Shown: positions 35,577-44,137, counted from the first letter of the stretch. The stretch: 64,000 bases of DNA from Dermabacter sp. (GCA_030538475.1 JAUNTX010000001.1:103484-167483), one strand, 5' to 3'. Program-made: numbers and translations. Notes: generated by a model from the sequence alone, not told the origin.

Positions 35577-37199
35577 ATGGCCAACGAATGGTGGCGCGAC
35601 GCAGTGGTGTACCAGGTGTATCCGCGCTCGTTTGCCGACGCGAACGGCGACGGCATGGGCGACCTGCCCGGGATCACCGCCAAGCTGCCCTACCTGAAGG
35701 ACCTGGGCGTGGACGCCGTGTGGCTCTCCCCGTTCTACACCTCGCCGCAGCGCGACGGTGGGTACGACGTTGCCGATTACACCGACGTGGATCCCCGCTT
35801 CGGCACGCTCGCGGATGCCGATGAGCTCATCGCGCGCGCCCACGAGCTGGGCCTCAAGGTGATCGTGGACATCGTGCCGAACCACTCGAGCAGTGACCAC
35901 GAGCTGTTCCAGGCGGCCCTCGCGGCGGCGCCCGGCTCCCCCGAACGCGACATGTACATGTTCCGCGACGGCAAGGGCACGGACGGCGAGCTTCCCCCGA
36001 ACAACTGGCGCTCGATCTTCCACGGCTCGGCCTGGACCCGGGTGACGGAGGCCGACGGCACGCTGGGCCAGTGGTACCTCCACATCTTCGATCCGTCCCA
36101 GCCGGACTGGAACTGGGAGAATCCGAAGGTGCGCGCCCTGTTCGAGGACGTGCTGCGGTTCTGGCTCGAGCGCGGGGCCGACGGCTTCCGCGTGGATGTC
36201 GCGCACGGGATGGCGAAGCCCGAGGGCCTGCCGGACGAGCCCGAGGCACGCGAGACGGCGATGCTCGACACCGACGAGGACGATATCCCGGTGTACTTCG
36301 ACCAGGATGCCGTGCACGATATCTACCGCGAGTGGCGCACCGTGCTCGATGAGTACGACGGCGACCGCATGATGGTGGCCGAGGCGTGGGTGCCGCGCCA
36401 CCGCCAGCACCTGTACGTGCGCCCGGGCCACATGCACCAGATCTTCAACTTCGGATTCCTGCAGGCCGGGTGGAGCGTCAAGACCCTCACCGAGGCCATC
36501 GTGGAGCCGCTCGCGTTCGCGCGCGAGGTGGGCGCCCCGACCACGTGGGTGCTGAGCAATCACGACACGATCCGGCACGCGACCCGCTACGCGTTCGATC
36601 ACGGCTACAAGTTCGGCGAGGGCCTTTCGCGCGAGGAAGAACCGGAGACGGAGCTGGGGATTCGCCGCGCGCGGGCCGCGAGCGCGCTCATGCTCGCCCT
36701 GCCGGGATCGGCGTACATGTATCAGGGTGAGGAGTTTGGCCTGCCCGAGGTGGCGGACATTCCCGACGAGCTGCGTGAGGATCCTGCCCACAAGCGGGCC
36801 GGGGTGCCGGGCCGCGACGGCTGCCGAGTGCCGCTGCCGTGGGAGAAGGATGCACCCGCGTACGGCTTCTCCGAAACGGGCGAGTCGTGGCTGCCGCAGC
36901 CGGACGTGTTCGGGCAGCTGGCCGCCGATCAGCAGGCGGGCGTGGAGGATTCCACCCTCGAGATGTACCGGACGGCGCTGCGCCTGAGGCACGAGCTGGG
37001 TCTCGGCAAGGGCCTCGATGTCAGCATCGGCGAATCGCTCGGCGAGGGCGTGCTCACGCTCACCTCGGGCCCGATCACCGTCAGCGTGAACACGACCGAT
37101 GAGGACGTGCCGCTGCCGGACGGCGTCACGGTGCTGCTCGCCTCGACGCCCGAGGCGAAGGATGTGCTCGCGGCGAACTCGACCGTCTGGTACCGCTGA
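35577..37199 (+). CDS. GH13 alpha-glucosidase (oligo-1,6-/alpha-1,4-glucosidase type)
   Basis: 540-residue cytoplasmic alpha-glucosidase. It starts directly with the barrel (WWRDAVVYQVYPRSFADANGDG). Catalytic Asp207 (FRVDVAHG), Glu269 (VAEAW) and Asp330 (SNHD). The QVYPRSF start, the calcium-type DANGDG loop and the lack of an N-domain are typical of the oligo-1,6-glucosidase/alpha-glucosidase subfamilies. It would release glucose from maltose or isomaltose delivered by MalEFG. A strong AAGGAGGAG ribosome site is present. Last gene of the operon, followed by a perfect hairpin. Confidence 0.94.
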   Translation: MANEWWRDAVVYQVYPRSFADANGDGMGDLPGITAKLPYLKDLGVDAVWLSPFYTSPQRDGGYDVADYTDVDPRFGTLADADELIARAHELGLKVIVDIVPNHSSSDHELFQAALAAAPGSPERDMYMFRDGKGTDGELPPNNWRSIFHGSAWTRVTEADGTLGQWYLHIFDPSQPDWNWENPKVRALFEDVLRFWLERGADGFRVDVAHGMAKPEGLPDEPEARETAMLDTDEDDIPVYFDQDAVHDIYREWRTVLDEYDGDRMMVAEAWVPRHRQHLYVRPGHMHQIFNFGFLQAGWSVKTLTEAIVEPLAFAREVGAPTTWVLSNHDTIRHATRYAFDHGYKFGEGLSREEEPETELGIRRARAASALMLALPGSAYMYQGEEFGLPEVADIPDELREDPAHKRAGVPGRDGCRVPLPWEKDAPAYGFSETGESWLPQPDVFGQLAADQQAGVEDSTLEMYRTALRLRHELGLGKGLDVSIGESLGEGVLTLTSGPITVSVNTTDEDVPLPDGVTVLLASTPEAKDVLAANSTVWYR

Positions 37200-37246
37200 G
37201 CGGTATGTCCTGATCGGTACTCGCTGATAGGCACTGACCGATCCCC

Positions 37247-37286
37247 GGCTGCGCGGGCCGCTCATCTGTGAGCGGCCCGCGCAGCC
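37247..37286 (+). terminator. Perfect 18-bp hairpin ending the maltose operon
   Basis: Perfect 18-base arms (37247-37264 and 37269-37286) with a TCTG loop, 47 bases after the last GH13 stop and before the asnB promoter. No U-tract. The strongest inverted repeat I found in the window. Confidence 0.75.
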
Positions 37287-37351
37287 ATGACGTGCCCCAC
37301 CCCGATGCGGGCAAACCGGGCCGGGTGAATCCCGCACGGCGCGGGGATCTC

Positions 37352-37357
37352 TATAGT
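37352..37357 (+). promoter_or_regulatory. Probable -10 hexamer of asnB
   Basis: TATAGT, 65 bases before the asnB ATG and downstream of the terminator hairpin. No clear -35. Confidence 0.4.
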
Positions 37358-37422
37358 GGCAGTGGGCGAAGCGCGGCACGTTTCGCCCCTCGTGCCCCGT
37401 GTGGAAAGGACCAGAGGACCCT

Positions 37423-39276
37423 ATGTGCGGTATCGCTGGATTTGTTGATTCCCAGACCCTGGATCGCGAGGCCGTGGTGCGCGCCATGGCCGATCAGATC
37501 GTGCACCGCGGCCCGGACGACGAAGGCTATTTCGTGGACGATCACGCGGCGCTCGGCTTTCGGCGCCTCTCGATCATCGACCTGGATCACGGGCACCAGC
37601 CGATCGCCAACGAAGACGAATCCATGTGGATCACGTTCAACGGCGAGATCTACAACTTCCCCACCCTGCGCGCCGAGCTCGAGGCGGCGGGCCACACGTT
37701 CCGCACCCACGCCGATACCGAGGTGATCCTCCACGGCTACGAGGAGTGGGGCATGGAGGTGGTCACGAGGCTGCGCGGCATGTTCGCGTTCGTCATCTGG
37801 GACACCGCGACCAAGACGCTCGTGGGCGCGCGCGATCCCTTCGGCATCAAGCCGTTTTACTACCAGCACCGCGGCGAGCAGTTCCTGTACGGCAGCGAGA
37901 TCAAGTCGTTCCTGCCCCACCCGGGCTTCCACAAGGCGGTCAACGAGCGGGCGCTCGCGGACTACCTGAGCTTCGAGTACGTGCCGGGCGAGGACACGAT
38001 GTTCGAGGGCGTCAAGAAGCTCTTGGCGGGCCACTGCTTCACGTTCACGGGCGGTGAGCTGAGCATCGAGCGGTACTTCACGCCGGAGTTTGACGCGGAT
38101 CCCGCGCGCACGCTTGAGGAGTGGAAGGACGCGATCAAGCACACGGTCTCCGAAAGCGTCGATACGCACCGCATTTCCGATGTGGAGGTGGGCTGCTTCC
38201 TCTCCTCCGGCATCGACTCCTCGTACATCACGAAGGAGTTTTCCTCGAAGACGGAGAACGTGCGCGCGTTCTCGGTGGGCTATAGCGAGGAGCAGTTCTC
38301 CGAGCTCAGCTACGCGCGCGATTTCGCCGAGCACATCGGCGTGGACTTTTCGGCGAAGGTGCTCGGGGCGGAAGAAACCTTCCAGGCCGTGCCCCGGATC
38401 CAGTTCCACATGGATGAGCCCCTGCCAAACCCGTCGGCCCTGCCCCTGTTTTTCCTCACGGAGCACGCGGCCGAACAGGTCAAGGTGGTCATGAGTGGCG
38501 AGGGGGCCGACGAGCTGTTTGGCGGCTACAACCAGTACCGCGAGCCCCTCGACTACGCCCTGTATCAGAAGGTTCCGGCGCGGCTGCGGCGCCTCGTGGC
38601 CGCGGGGGCATCCAGGCTGCCGTCCGTGCCGGGCCGCCGCTTCCTCATGCGGGCAGCCAAGCCGCTCAGCGAGCGATTCTTCCGCAACCAGTACGTCTTT
38701 TCCGAAGCGGAACGCATGAAGGTACTGAAGGCGGGCTCGCTCGCGCAGACCTCCGCCGTCCCGACCGCCGAGCGCACCCGCCGACTCTTTGCCGAGGCCC
38801 GCGGGCTCGATGACATCACGGCGATGCAGTACGTGGACATCCACATGTGGATGATGCACGACATCAACCTCAAAGCCGACAAGATGTCGATGGCGCACTC
38901 GCTCGAGCTGCGGGTGCCGTTCCTGGATCGGGCCGTGTGGTCGGTGGCGCGCCGCCTGCCCTCGCGCTTCCGGGTGACCCGCGAGAACACGAAGGTGGCG
39001 CTGCGCGCGGCCGCGCAGGATCTCATTCCGAAGGCGACGGCGGAGAAGAAGAAGCTGGGGTTCCCGGTGCCGCTGAACGGGTGGCTGCGCGAAGAGCCGT
39101 ACGTGACCCAGGTGCGGGAGATGTTCGCCTCCGAGGCCGCCGCCACGTACTTTGACCAGGACTACCTTCAGTCGATGCTGCAGACGCATCTGGAGGGCAC
39201 GGATGGCTACATGAAGCGGATCTGGTCGATCTACTGCTTCCTCGTGTGGCACGACGAGTTCTTCATCAAGCGCTGA
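37423..39276 (+). CDS. asnB: Glutamine-hydrolysing asparagine synthase-type amidotransferase (AsnB/LtsA family)
   Basis: Class-II glutamine amidotransferase fused to an ATP-pyrophosphatase domain, 617 residues. The nucleophile is Cys2 (MCGIAGFVD), which fixes the start at 37423. The synthetase domain shows the PPi loop SSGIDSS near residues 259-265 and the FSVGYSE segment. Enzymes of this family make free asparagine, but close relatives amidate peptidoglycan precursors (LtsA and B. subtilis AsnB on meso-diaminopimelate, AsnH on D-aspartate). It lies 16 bases upstream of an ATP-grasp ligase and next to a racemase and a second ligase, which favours an envelope role here (inference). AGAGGA precedes the ATG. 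Confidence 0.92.
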   Translation: MCGIAGFVDSQTLDREAVVRAMADQIVHRGPDDEGYFVDDHAALGFRRLSIIDLDHGHQPIANEDESMWITFNGEIYNFPTLRAELEAAGHTFRTHADTEVILHGYEEWGMEVVTRLRGMFAFVIWDTATKTLVGARDPFGIKPFYYQHRGEQFLYGSEIKSFLPHPGFHKAVNERALADYLSFEYVPGEDTMFEGVKKLLAGHCFTFTGGELSIERYFTPEFDADPARTLEEWKDAIKHTVSESVDTHRISDVEVGCFLSSGIDSSYITKEFSSKTENVRAFSVGYSEEQFSELSYARDFAEHIGVDFSAKVLGAEETFQAVPRIQFHMDEPLPNPSALPLFFLTEHAAEQVKVVMSGEGADELFGGYNQYREPLDYALYQKVPARLRRLVAAGASRLPSVPGRRFLMRAAKPLSERFFRNQYVFSEAERMKVLKAGSLAQTSAVPTAERTRRLFAEARGLDDITAMQYVDIHMWMMHDINLKADKMSMAHSLELRVPFLDRAVWSVARRLPSRFRVTRENTKVALRAAAQDLIPKATAEKKKLGFPVPLNGWLREEPYVTQVREMFASEAAATYFDQDYLQSMLQTHLEGTDGYMKRIWSIYCFLVWHDEFFIKR

Positions 39277-39292
39277 CAAGGAGAAACCCCAC

Positions 39293-40549
39293 GTGAATCA
39301 CGAGAGCGCCCCCTTTGAGTCCGTCCTGATCGGCACCGGCCTCGGCGTCTACACGCTCGCCACGGCCCTGCACGCCGAGTACGGCGTGCCATCGACGATC
39401 GTCACACGCGTGGCGATTGACGCGATGCGCACCTCCGTCGCGTGCGCGACCCGCGAGCTCGGACCCGAGGCGAGCCTTCAGGACATCGTTGCCGAACTCA
39501 TGGCGCTCGGGCGCACGCGCGCCGCGGAAGCGTACGCGCTCGGCGAAGAGCCGCCGCGGATGCTGCTCATGTGCAACGAGGACGGGCTCGTGGAACTGCT
39601 CGCCGCCCACCGCGACGAGCTGGAAAAATACTACGCGGTGCCGATCCCGTCGGATGCCGCGCTCGCGCGCATGGTGGACAAGGCGGAGTTCAGCCTGCTG
39701 TGTGACGACCTCGGCGTGCCCACGCCGCGCACCGAGATCGTCGACTTTTCGACCGACGCCCCGATCCCCGCGAGCGAGATTGCCTTCCCACTCGTAGCGA
39801 AAGTGGCGCGCGTGAGCGATCTGCAGGGCCTCGACGTGGAGGGCTATCGCAAGGTCTACTTCCTGACCTCGCAAGAGGAACTGGATCGGGTGTGGGCGGC
39901 GCATCGGCGCGCGGGTTTCCGCGGCCGCTTCGTGGTGCAGGACCTCATTCCGGGGGACGACACCTCGATGTGGTCGATCACCGCGTATCGCGATGCGCGC
40001 GGGGTCGTGACCCTGACCGCGTGCGCCCGGGTGCTGCTCGAGGAGCACACCCCGGATGCGCTCGGCAGGCCCGCGGCGATGCTCACCATGGAAAACGATG
40101 AGCTGTTCGCCGATGCGGAGAAGATTCTGCACGCGCTCGATTACCGCGGGTTCGCGAACTTCGATGTCAAGCACGATGCGCGCAGCGGTGATCTGACGTT
40201 CTTCGAGCTGAATCCGCGCATTGGCCGCAACAACTACTACGTCACGGCGGCGGGCGCGAACATCGCGCGCTTCGTGGTGAGTGATGCGATCCAGCGCCGC
40301 GACATCGAGCCCGTCACGGTGAGCCGCGAAGTCCTCTATTCCCTCGTGCCCGTCTCCCTGCTGCGCCGCTACGTGAGTGATCCGGACCTGTGGGCGCGGG
40401 TGCGCGCGGCGGCCAGGCGCGGCGTGGCGAACCCGTGGGCGTACGGTCCCGACGGCCTGCGGGCGAAGGCATACGCGAAGGCGGTCGCGTTCAATCACGT
40501 GCGCAAGTTCCGCCGGTACTACCCGAAGCCGACGGCGACCGGGTTCTAG
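39293..40549 (+). CDS. ATP-grasp carboxylate-amine ligase, D-aspartate-ligase-like (copy 1)
   Basis: 418-residue ATP-grasp protein. Visible motifs: an N-terminal Rossmann-like GTGLGVYTLA; the ATP-lysine strand FPLVAKVARVS; VVQDLIPGDD; and the metal-binding FANFDVKHD...FFELNPRIGRNNYYV segment. It is paralogous to the gene at 41310-42638, sharing the last two motifs and a C-terminal VRKFRRYY. The D-aspartate ligase Aslfm of Enterococcus faecium belongs to this general class, adding D-Asp to a peptidoglycan precursor side chain. GTG start with AAGGAG. Co-transcribed with asnB. The stop shares a CTAG palindrome with the convergent racemase. The exact amino-acid substrate is inferred from context. 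Confidence 0.82.
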   Translation: MNHESAPFESVLIGTGLGVYTLATALHAEYGVPSTIVTRVAIDAMRTSVACATRELGPEASLQDIVAELMALGRTRAAEAYALGEEPPRMLLMCNEDGLVELLAAHRDELEKYYAVPIPSDAALARMVDKAEFSLLCDDLGVPTPRTEIVDFSTDAPIPASEIAFPLVAKVARVSDLQGLDVEGYRKVYFLTSQEELDRVWAAHRRAGFRGRFVVQDLIPGDDTSMWSITAYRDARGVVTLTACARVLLEEHTPDALGRPAAMLTMENDELFADAEKILHALDYRGFANFDVKHDARSGDLTFFELNPRIGRNNYYVTAAGANIARFVVSDAIQRRDIEPVTVSREVLYSLVPVSLLRRYVSDPDLWARVRAAARRGVANPWAYGPDGLRAKAYAKAVAFNHVRKFRRYYPKPTATGF

Positions 40550-41313
40550 CGCGCCGCCGCGAACTCGTCCGTGAGCGGCTTTCCCGCGCGCCGGACGGTG
40601 GCGATGGCGAGTTCGCGCAGGGAGTCCACGAGCCGCTGATCGCTCACCATGGCTTCCTTGTCGAACACGAGGCTCAGTTCGGTGCAGCCGAGGATGACGG
40701 CCCCGGCGCCGCGCTGCTCCATCTGGTCGATGACCCGGGTGAGCGCGGCCATGTCCACGGGGCGCCCGGCCTTAACCTGCTCGTAGATCACGGCGTTGAT
40801 GACGCTTTGCGTGGCCTCGTCGGGCACGAGCGAGGCCAGCCCGGCGCGCTCGAGGGCTTCTTGGTACACCCCGGCGCGCACGTTGCCCTCCGTCGCGAGG
40901 ATCGCGACGGGCGCGCCCTCAAGGCCGCGTTCCTTCAGCCGCGCCGCCGCGGCCCGGACGGTGACCTCCACGATGGAGACGAGCTCGATGCGCGTGGCGG
41001 CGCTGACCTGCGCGGCGTAGTGGTGGGCCGTATTGCACGGCAGCACGAGGAACGCGGCCCCGGCGGCCTCGAGGAAGGCGGCGTCCCTGGCAAGGACCGG
41101 GCCGGGATCGGGGAAGGCGCCCGGGTCCAGGATGTGCGCCGTGCGGTCGGGGATACTCGCGTGCTGCATGACCAGCGCATCGATGTGGTCCTGATCCACC
41201 TCGGCGCGCGTCGCGCGCACGAGCACGTCCATGAAGACGGCGGTCGCGCCGGGCCCCACGCCCCCGATGACGCCGATGAAGGGGCTCTGCCACCCGGCGC
41301 CGCTGCTGCTCAC
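40546..41313 (-). CDS. Aspartate/glutamate racemase family protein
   Basis: 255-residue PLP-independent racemase of the Asp/Glu/hydantoin family. The two catalytic cysteines are Cys93 (LPCNTAHHY) and Cys210 (ILGCTEL). The N-terminal IGVIGGVGPGAT fits the aspartate-racemase branch better than MurI-type glutamate racemases. It would supply D-Asp (or D-Glu). The GTG start at 41313 overlaps the stop of the upstream ATP-grasp ligase as GTGA, so ligase and racemase are translationally coupled. This pairing matches the D-Asp ligase plus racemase pairs known from enterococci and lactobacilli. Confidence 0.9.
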   Translation of the reverse strand: MSSSGAGWQSPFIGVIGGVGPGATAVFMDVLVRATRAEVDQDHIDALVMQHASIPDRTAHILDPGAFPDPGPVLARDAAFLEAAGAAFLVLPCNTAHHYAAQVSAATRIELVSIVEVTVRAAAARLKERGLEGAPVAILATEGNVRAGVYQEALERAGLASLVPDEATQSVINAVIYEQVKAGRPVDMAALTRVIDQMEQRGAGAVILGCTELSLVFDKEAMVSDQRLVDSLRELAIATVRRAGKPLTDEFAAAR

Positions 41314-42638
41314 GCGGAGGCTCCCGGCGATGCCTGGGCCTCGCCCTGCCCGTGTGCTGCGCCCGCACCGCCCATCTGGCTCGGCGCGTAGTAGCGGCGG
41401 AACTTTCGCACGTAGTTCGCCATCGCCGCCGCGAAGTAGGCGCGGCGCTTGAGGTCCTTTTCCACGGCCGGGTAGTGCAGCGGGTTCGCCACGGGCGCGT
41501 TCTTCAGGGCGCGGTTCAGGAGCGCCTTCGCGTCCGGGTTCGTGGTGTAGTGGCGCACGAGGCGCGTAGGGACCACGGAGTACAGCACTTCCGGCTGGTC
41601 CTGGACCACCTCGCCCGCCTCCCCAAGCTCTCCCGTGATGTGCTCGCGCACGTAGTAGGTCACGGGGTTGTGGCCGCCCGCGGTGACGTAGTAGTTCGAG
41701 CGGCCGAGCCGCGGATTGAGCTCGAAGAAGACGGTCTTTCCCGTGCGCGGATCGTACTTGAGGTCGAAGTTCGCATACCCCGTCCAGCCGAGGCGGCTCA
41801 CGAGCTCTTGTGCCTGGGCCACCGCCTCGGGGTTCACCGAGGTGACAATCGCGGCGGGATTGCCGATCGCGCCCGGCGAGTGCTCTTCGAGCAGGGTGTG
41901 GCCCCACGAGGCGAAGCGGATGCGGGAATCGGCGTCGCAATAGGCGGTGAGGATCCGCATGTTCTGATCGTCCCCCGGAATCATGTCCTGGACGATGATC
42001 GACTTGCGGTACCCGGCCTCGTAGATTCGGGCGAGGAGGGCGTCGAGGTCGGCGGCGCTTGCCACCGTGTGCACCTTCGATTGCCCCTCGAACTGAACCT
42101 GCTTCCACGCCGACACGTCGGCCGGCTTCGCGATGACCGGGAAGGCGAACGGCACCTGCATCCCTGGCTCGGGGGCGTCGTCCAGGTCCACCACGAGGGT
42201 GCCGGGGTGATCCACGCCCGCCTCCTGGCACAGGCGCGTGAAGTTCTGCTTCTCCGTGCCCGCCTCGAACGCCTCGAGGCCCACGTACGGCACCACCCAG
42301 TCCTGATCGAGCGCGCGCAGCTCGTCGCGCACGCGGATGATGGACTTGACCGTGGCATCGGCCGAGCCGAGCAGGAGGAGGCGGGTGCCGGGGCGCTGAG
42401 CGCTCACGTCGGCCTGAATGCGCGCGAGGACGGGGGCCAGCTGGACCGGGTCCAGGGGGTCCGGGCACTGCACGTTGGTGATGATGGAACTGCGGCTGAT
42501 CTGCCAGCCCAGCAGGCGGCTCACCACAATCGAGGTGAGGCCATAGGCCTCGTGGAAGGCGCGGGCGAGGGAGTAGGCGCCGATATCGCCGCCCACGATG
42601 ACCGGCTGGAAGGAATGCCCCGCGTTGTTTTCGACCAT
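41310..42638 (-). CDS. ATP-grasp carboxylate-amine ligase, D-aspartate-ligase-like (copy 2)
   Basis: 442-residue paralogue of the ligase at 39293-40549. Motifs: GGDIGAYSLARAFHE at the N-terminus; FPVIAKPADVSAWKQ; IIVQDMIPGDDQN; the GYANFDLKYD...FFELNPRLGRSNYYV metal-binding segment; and C-terminal VRKFRRYY followed by a Gly/Ala/Gln-rich tail. The start at 42638 is decided by TAGACT seven bases upstream (42646-42651). First gene of a two-gene operon with the racemase. Two ligases suggest either two successive residues in a bridge or two different acceptors (inference). Confidence 0.82.
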   Translation of the reverse strand: MVENNAGHSFQPVIVGGDIGAYSLARAFHEAYGLTSIVVSRLLGWQISRSSIITNVQCPDPLDPVQLAPVLARIQADVSAQRPGTRLLLLGSADATVKSIIRVRDELRALDQDWVVPYVGLEAFEAGTEKQNFTRLCQEAGVDHPGTLVVDLDDAPEPGMQVPFAFPVIAKPADVSAWKQVQFEGQSKVHTVASAADLDALLARIYEAGYRKSIIVQDMIPGDDQNMRILTAYCDADSRIRFASWGHTLLEEHSPGAIGNPAAIVTSVNPEAVAQAQELVSRLGWTGYANFDLKYDPRTGKTVFFELNPRLGRSNYYVTAGGHNPVTYYVREHITGELGEAGEVVQDQPEVLYSVVPTRLVRHYTTNPDAKALLNRALKNAPVANPLHYPAVEKDLKRRAYFAAAMANYVRKFRRYYAPSQMGGAGAAHGQGEAQASPGASA

Positions 42639-42645
42639 GCGCGCC

Positions 42646-42651
42646 AGTCTA
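42646..42651 (-). promoter_or_regulatory. -10 hexamer of the ligase-racemase operon
   Basis: TAGACT on the minus strand, seven bases before the ATG at 42638; preceded by TAA, giving TAATAGACT. Likely leaderless. Confidence 0.5.
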
Positions 42652-42757
42652 TTACCCACCTCGCGAGGCGCCCTCGTGCGCCTCGGGTACGGGATCTCAC
42701 AGGGATTTTCCGGGTTAAGTCCGGGGTGGTGATACGCACGGATCGCGCCTGCCTGCC

Positions 42758-42763
42758 TAGGCT
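42758..42763 (+). promoter_or_regulatory. -10 hexamer for a small leaderless ORF
   Basis: TAGGCT, seven bases before the GTG at 42771; the same hexamer and spacing class as at deoD. Confidence 0.4.
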
Positions 42764-42770
42764 CTTAAGC

Positions 42771-42866
42771 GTGAGCCAGAACCGTCTCGCACCATCAGCC
42801 GCAGGTATGAACACTTCCATCCCACGGACCGATGCGGGGCTCACGGCTCCCACCCCAGAATGTTAG
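42771..42866 (+). CDS. Candidate 31-residue leaderless small ORF upstream of the glycolipid glycosyltransferase
   Basis: GTG-initiated frame of 31 codons ending in TAG two bases before the glycosyltransferase ATG at 42869. It is preceded at seven bases by TAGGCT, the arrangement of recognised leaderless genes in this window. The product begins MSQNRLAPSAAGMNTSIP and ends PTPEC; it has no transmembrane segment and no family I recognise. Close spacing would couple its translation to the next gene. It could be a regulatory small ORF, a small protein or chance. Confidence 0.4.
   Translation: MSQNRLAPSAAGMNTSIPRTDAGLTAPTPEC
42856..42861 (+). promoter_or_regulatory. Possible -10 hexamer of the glycosyltransferase operon
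   Basis: CAGAAT, seven bases before the ATG at 42869 and inside the small ORF. Weaker than the TANNNT sites. Confidence 0.3.
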
Positions 42867-42868
42867 GC

Positions 42869-44137
42869 ATGAACATGCACGCTCCCTCCCCCGAGACTCC
42901 CCTCAAAGTTCTCATCACGACCGACTGGTACGCCCCCGTCGTCAACGGCGTTGTGGCAAGCGTGCTGACCCTGAAGAACCAGCTCGAACTGCTCGGCTGC
43001 GACGTGCGCGTCCTGACCCTCGCCGAAGGGCTCCGTTCCTCCTCGAAGGACGGCGTGTACCGCCTCGCCTCGCTCAACGCGTCGATCTTCTACGATCACG
43101 CCCGCATCTCGGTCCTGCCGAACCGCGCGATCCGCCGCGAGCTCGAAGAGTGGCGCCCCGATGTCATCCACTCGCAGTGCGAGTTCTCCACCTTCCTGTG
43201 GGCCCGCACGATTGCCAAGAAGCTCGACATCCCCATCGTGCACACGTACCACACGATCTACGAGGACTACACGCACTACTACTCGCCTTCGAAGACCGTG
43301 GGCAAGAAAATGATCTCCGCGTTCTCCAAGAAGTTCTGCGCGCAGGTCGATGCCGTCATCACCCCCACCGACAAGGTCGAGCACCTGCTGCGGGGCTACG
43401 GCGTCACCCAGCCCATTCACGTGATCCCCACCGGCCTGGACCTCTCGCGGTTCCGTCCGGCCCGCAGCGCCGAAGAAACCGAGCGCAGCGCTGAGATCCG
43501 CCGCGAGTTGAAGATTCCCGCCGATCACCGCGTGCTCGTCTCGGTGTGCCGCCTCGCGAAGGAAAAGAACATTGACGAGGTGCTCGATCACCTCGCGGCC
43601 GCAAAGCCCGAGCGCACCACGTTCGTCATGGTGGGCGATGGCCCCTACCGCGACGAGCTCGAGGAGCGTGTGGATCGCCTCGGCATCCGCGAGATGGTCC
43701 GCTTCACCGGCTTCCAGGACCCCTCGCGCGTGAGCGAGTTCTACCGCGCAGGCGATCTGTTCGTCTCGGCGTCCATGAGCGAAACCCAGGGCCTCACCTT
43801 CATCGAGGCAATGGCGTGCGGCCTGCCGCTGCTGTGCCGCGCCGACGATTCGCTTGACGGCGTGATCCTGGACGGCATCACCGGCTACCAGTTCGAGGGG
43901 GCCGACGACTTCCGCGCGAAGCTCGATACCCTGCTCGCCGATCCGTCCGCGCTGGCCCTCATGGGCCGCCAGGGTGCTCGGCACGCCGCCTCGGTCTTCA
44001 GCGCCGAAGCTTTCGGCCAGGCCGCCGTGGCCTGCTACCGCGAGGTGCTCGGCATGGAGCCCGCGCTGGCCCCCGTGACGCCGCTGCCTCCCACCGGGGG
44101 CACGCCCGCCACGTCGGCCCGCATGAAAGCGGCGTGA
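42869..44137 (+). CDS. GT4 glycosyltransferase, diacylglycerol glucosyltransferase-like
   Basis: GT-B retaining glycosyltransferase of 422 residues. The N-domain starts LKVLITTDWYAPVVNGVV and carries HTYHTIYEDYTHYY, a segment typical of 1,2-diacylglycerol 3-glucosyltransferases (LafB/alMGS group). The C-domain holds the E-x7-E motif SETQGLTFIEAMACGLP. The start at 42869 is chosen because CAGAAT (42856-42861) lies seven bases upstream; an ATG three codons earlier is possible. The stop overlaps the TVP38 gene as GTGA. With the second glycosyltransferase downstream it probably builds the diglycosyl-diacylglycerol used as a membrane lipid or lipoteichoic/lipoglycan anchor (inference). Confidence 0.88.
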   Translation: MNMHAPSPETPLKVLITTDWYAPVVNGVVASVLTLKNQLELLGCDVRVLTLAEGLRSSSKDGVYRLASLNASIFYDHARISVLPNRAIRRELEEWRPDVIHSQCEFSTFLWARTIAKKLDIPIVHTYHTIYEDYTHYYSPSKTVGKKMISAFSKKFCAQVDAVITPTDKVEHLLRGYGVTQPIHVIPTGLDLSRFRPARSAEETERSAEIRRELKIPADHRVLVSVCRLAKEKNIDEVLDHLAAAKPERTTFVMVGDGPYRDELEERVDRLGIREMVRFTGFQDPSRVSEFYRAGDLFVSASMSETQGLTFIEAMACGLPLLCRADDSLDGVILDGITGYQFEGADDFRAKLDTLLADPSALALMGRQGARHAASVFSAEAFGQAAVACYREVLGMEPALAPVTPLPPTGGTPATSARMKAA

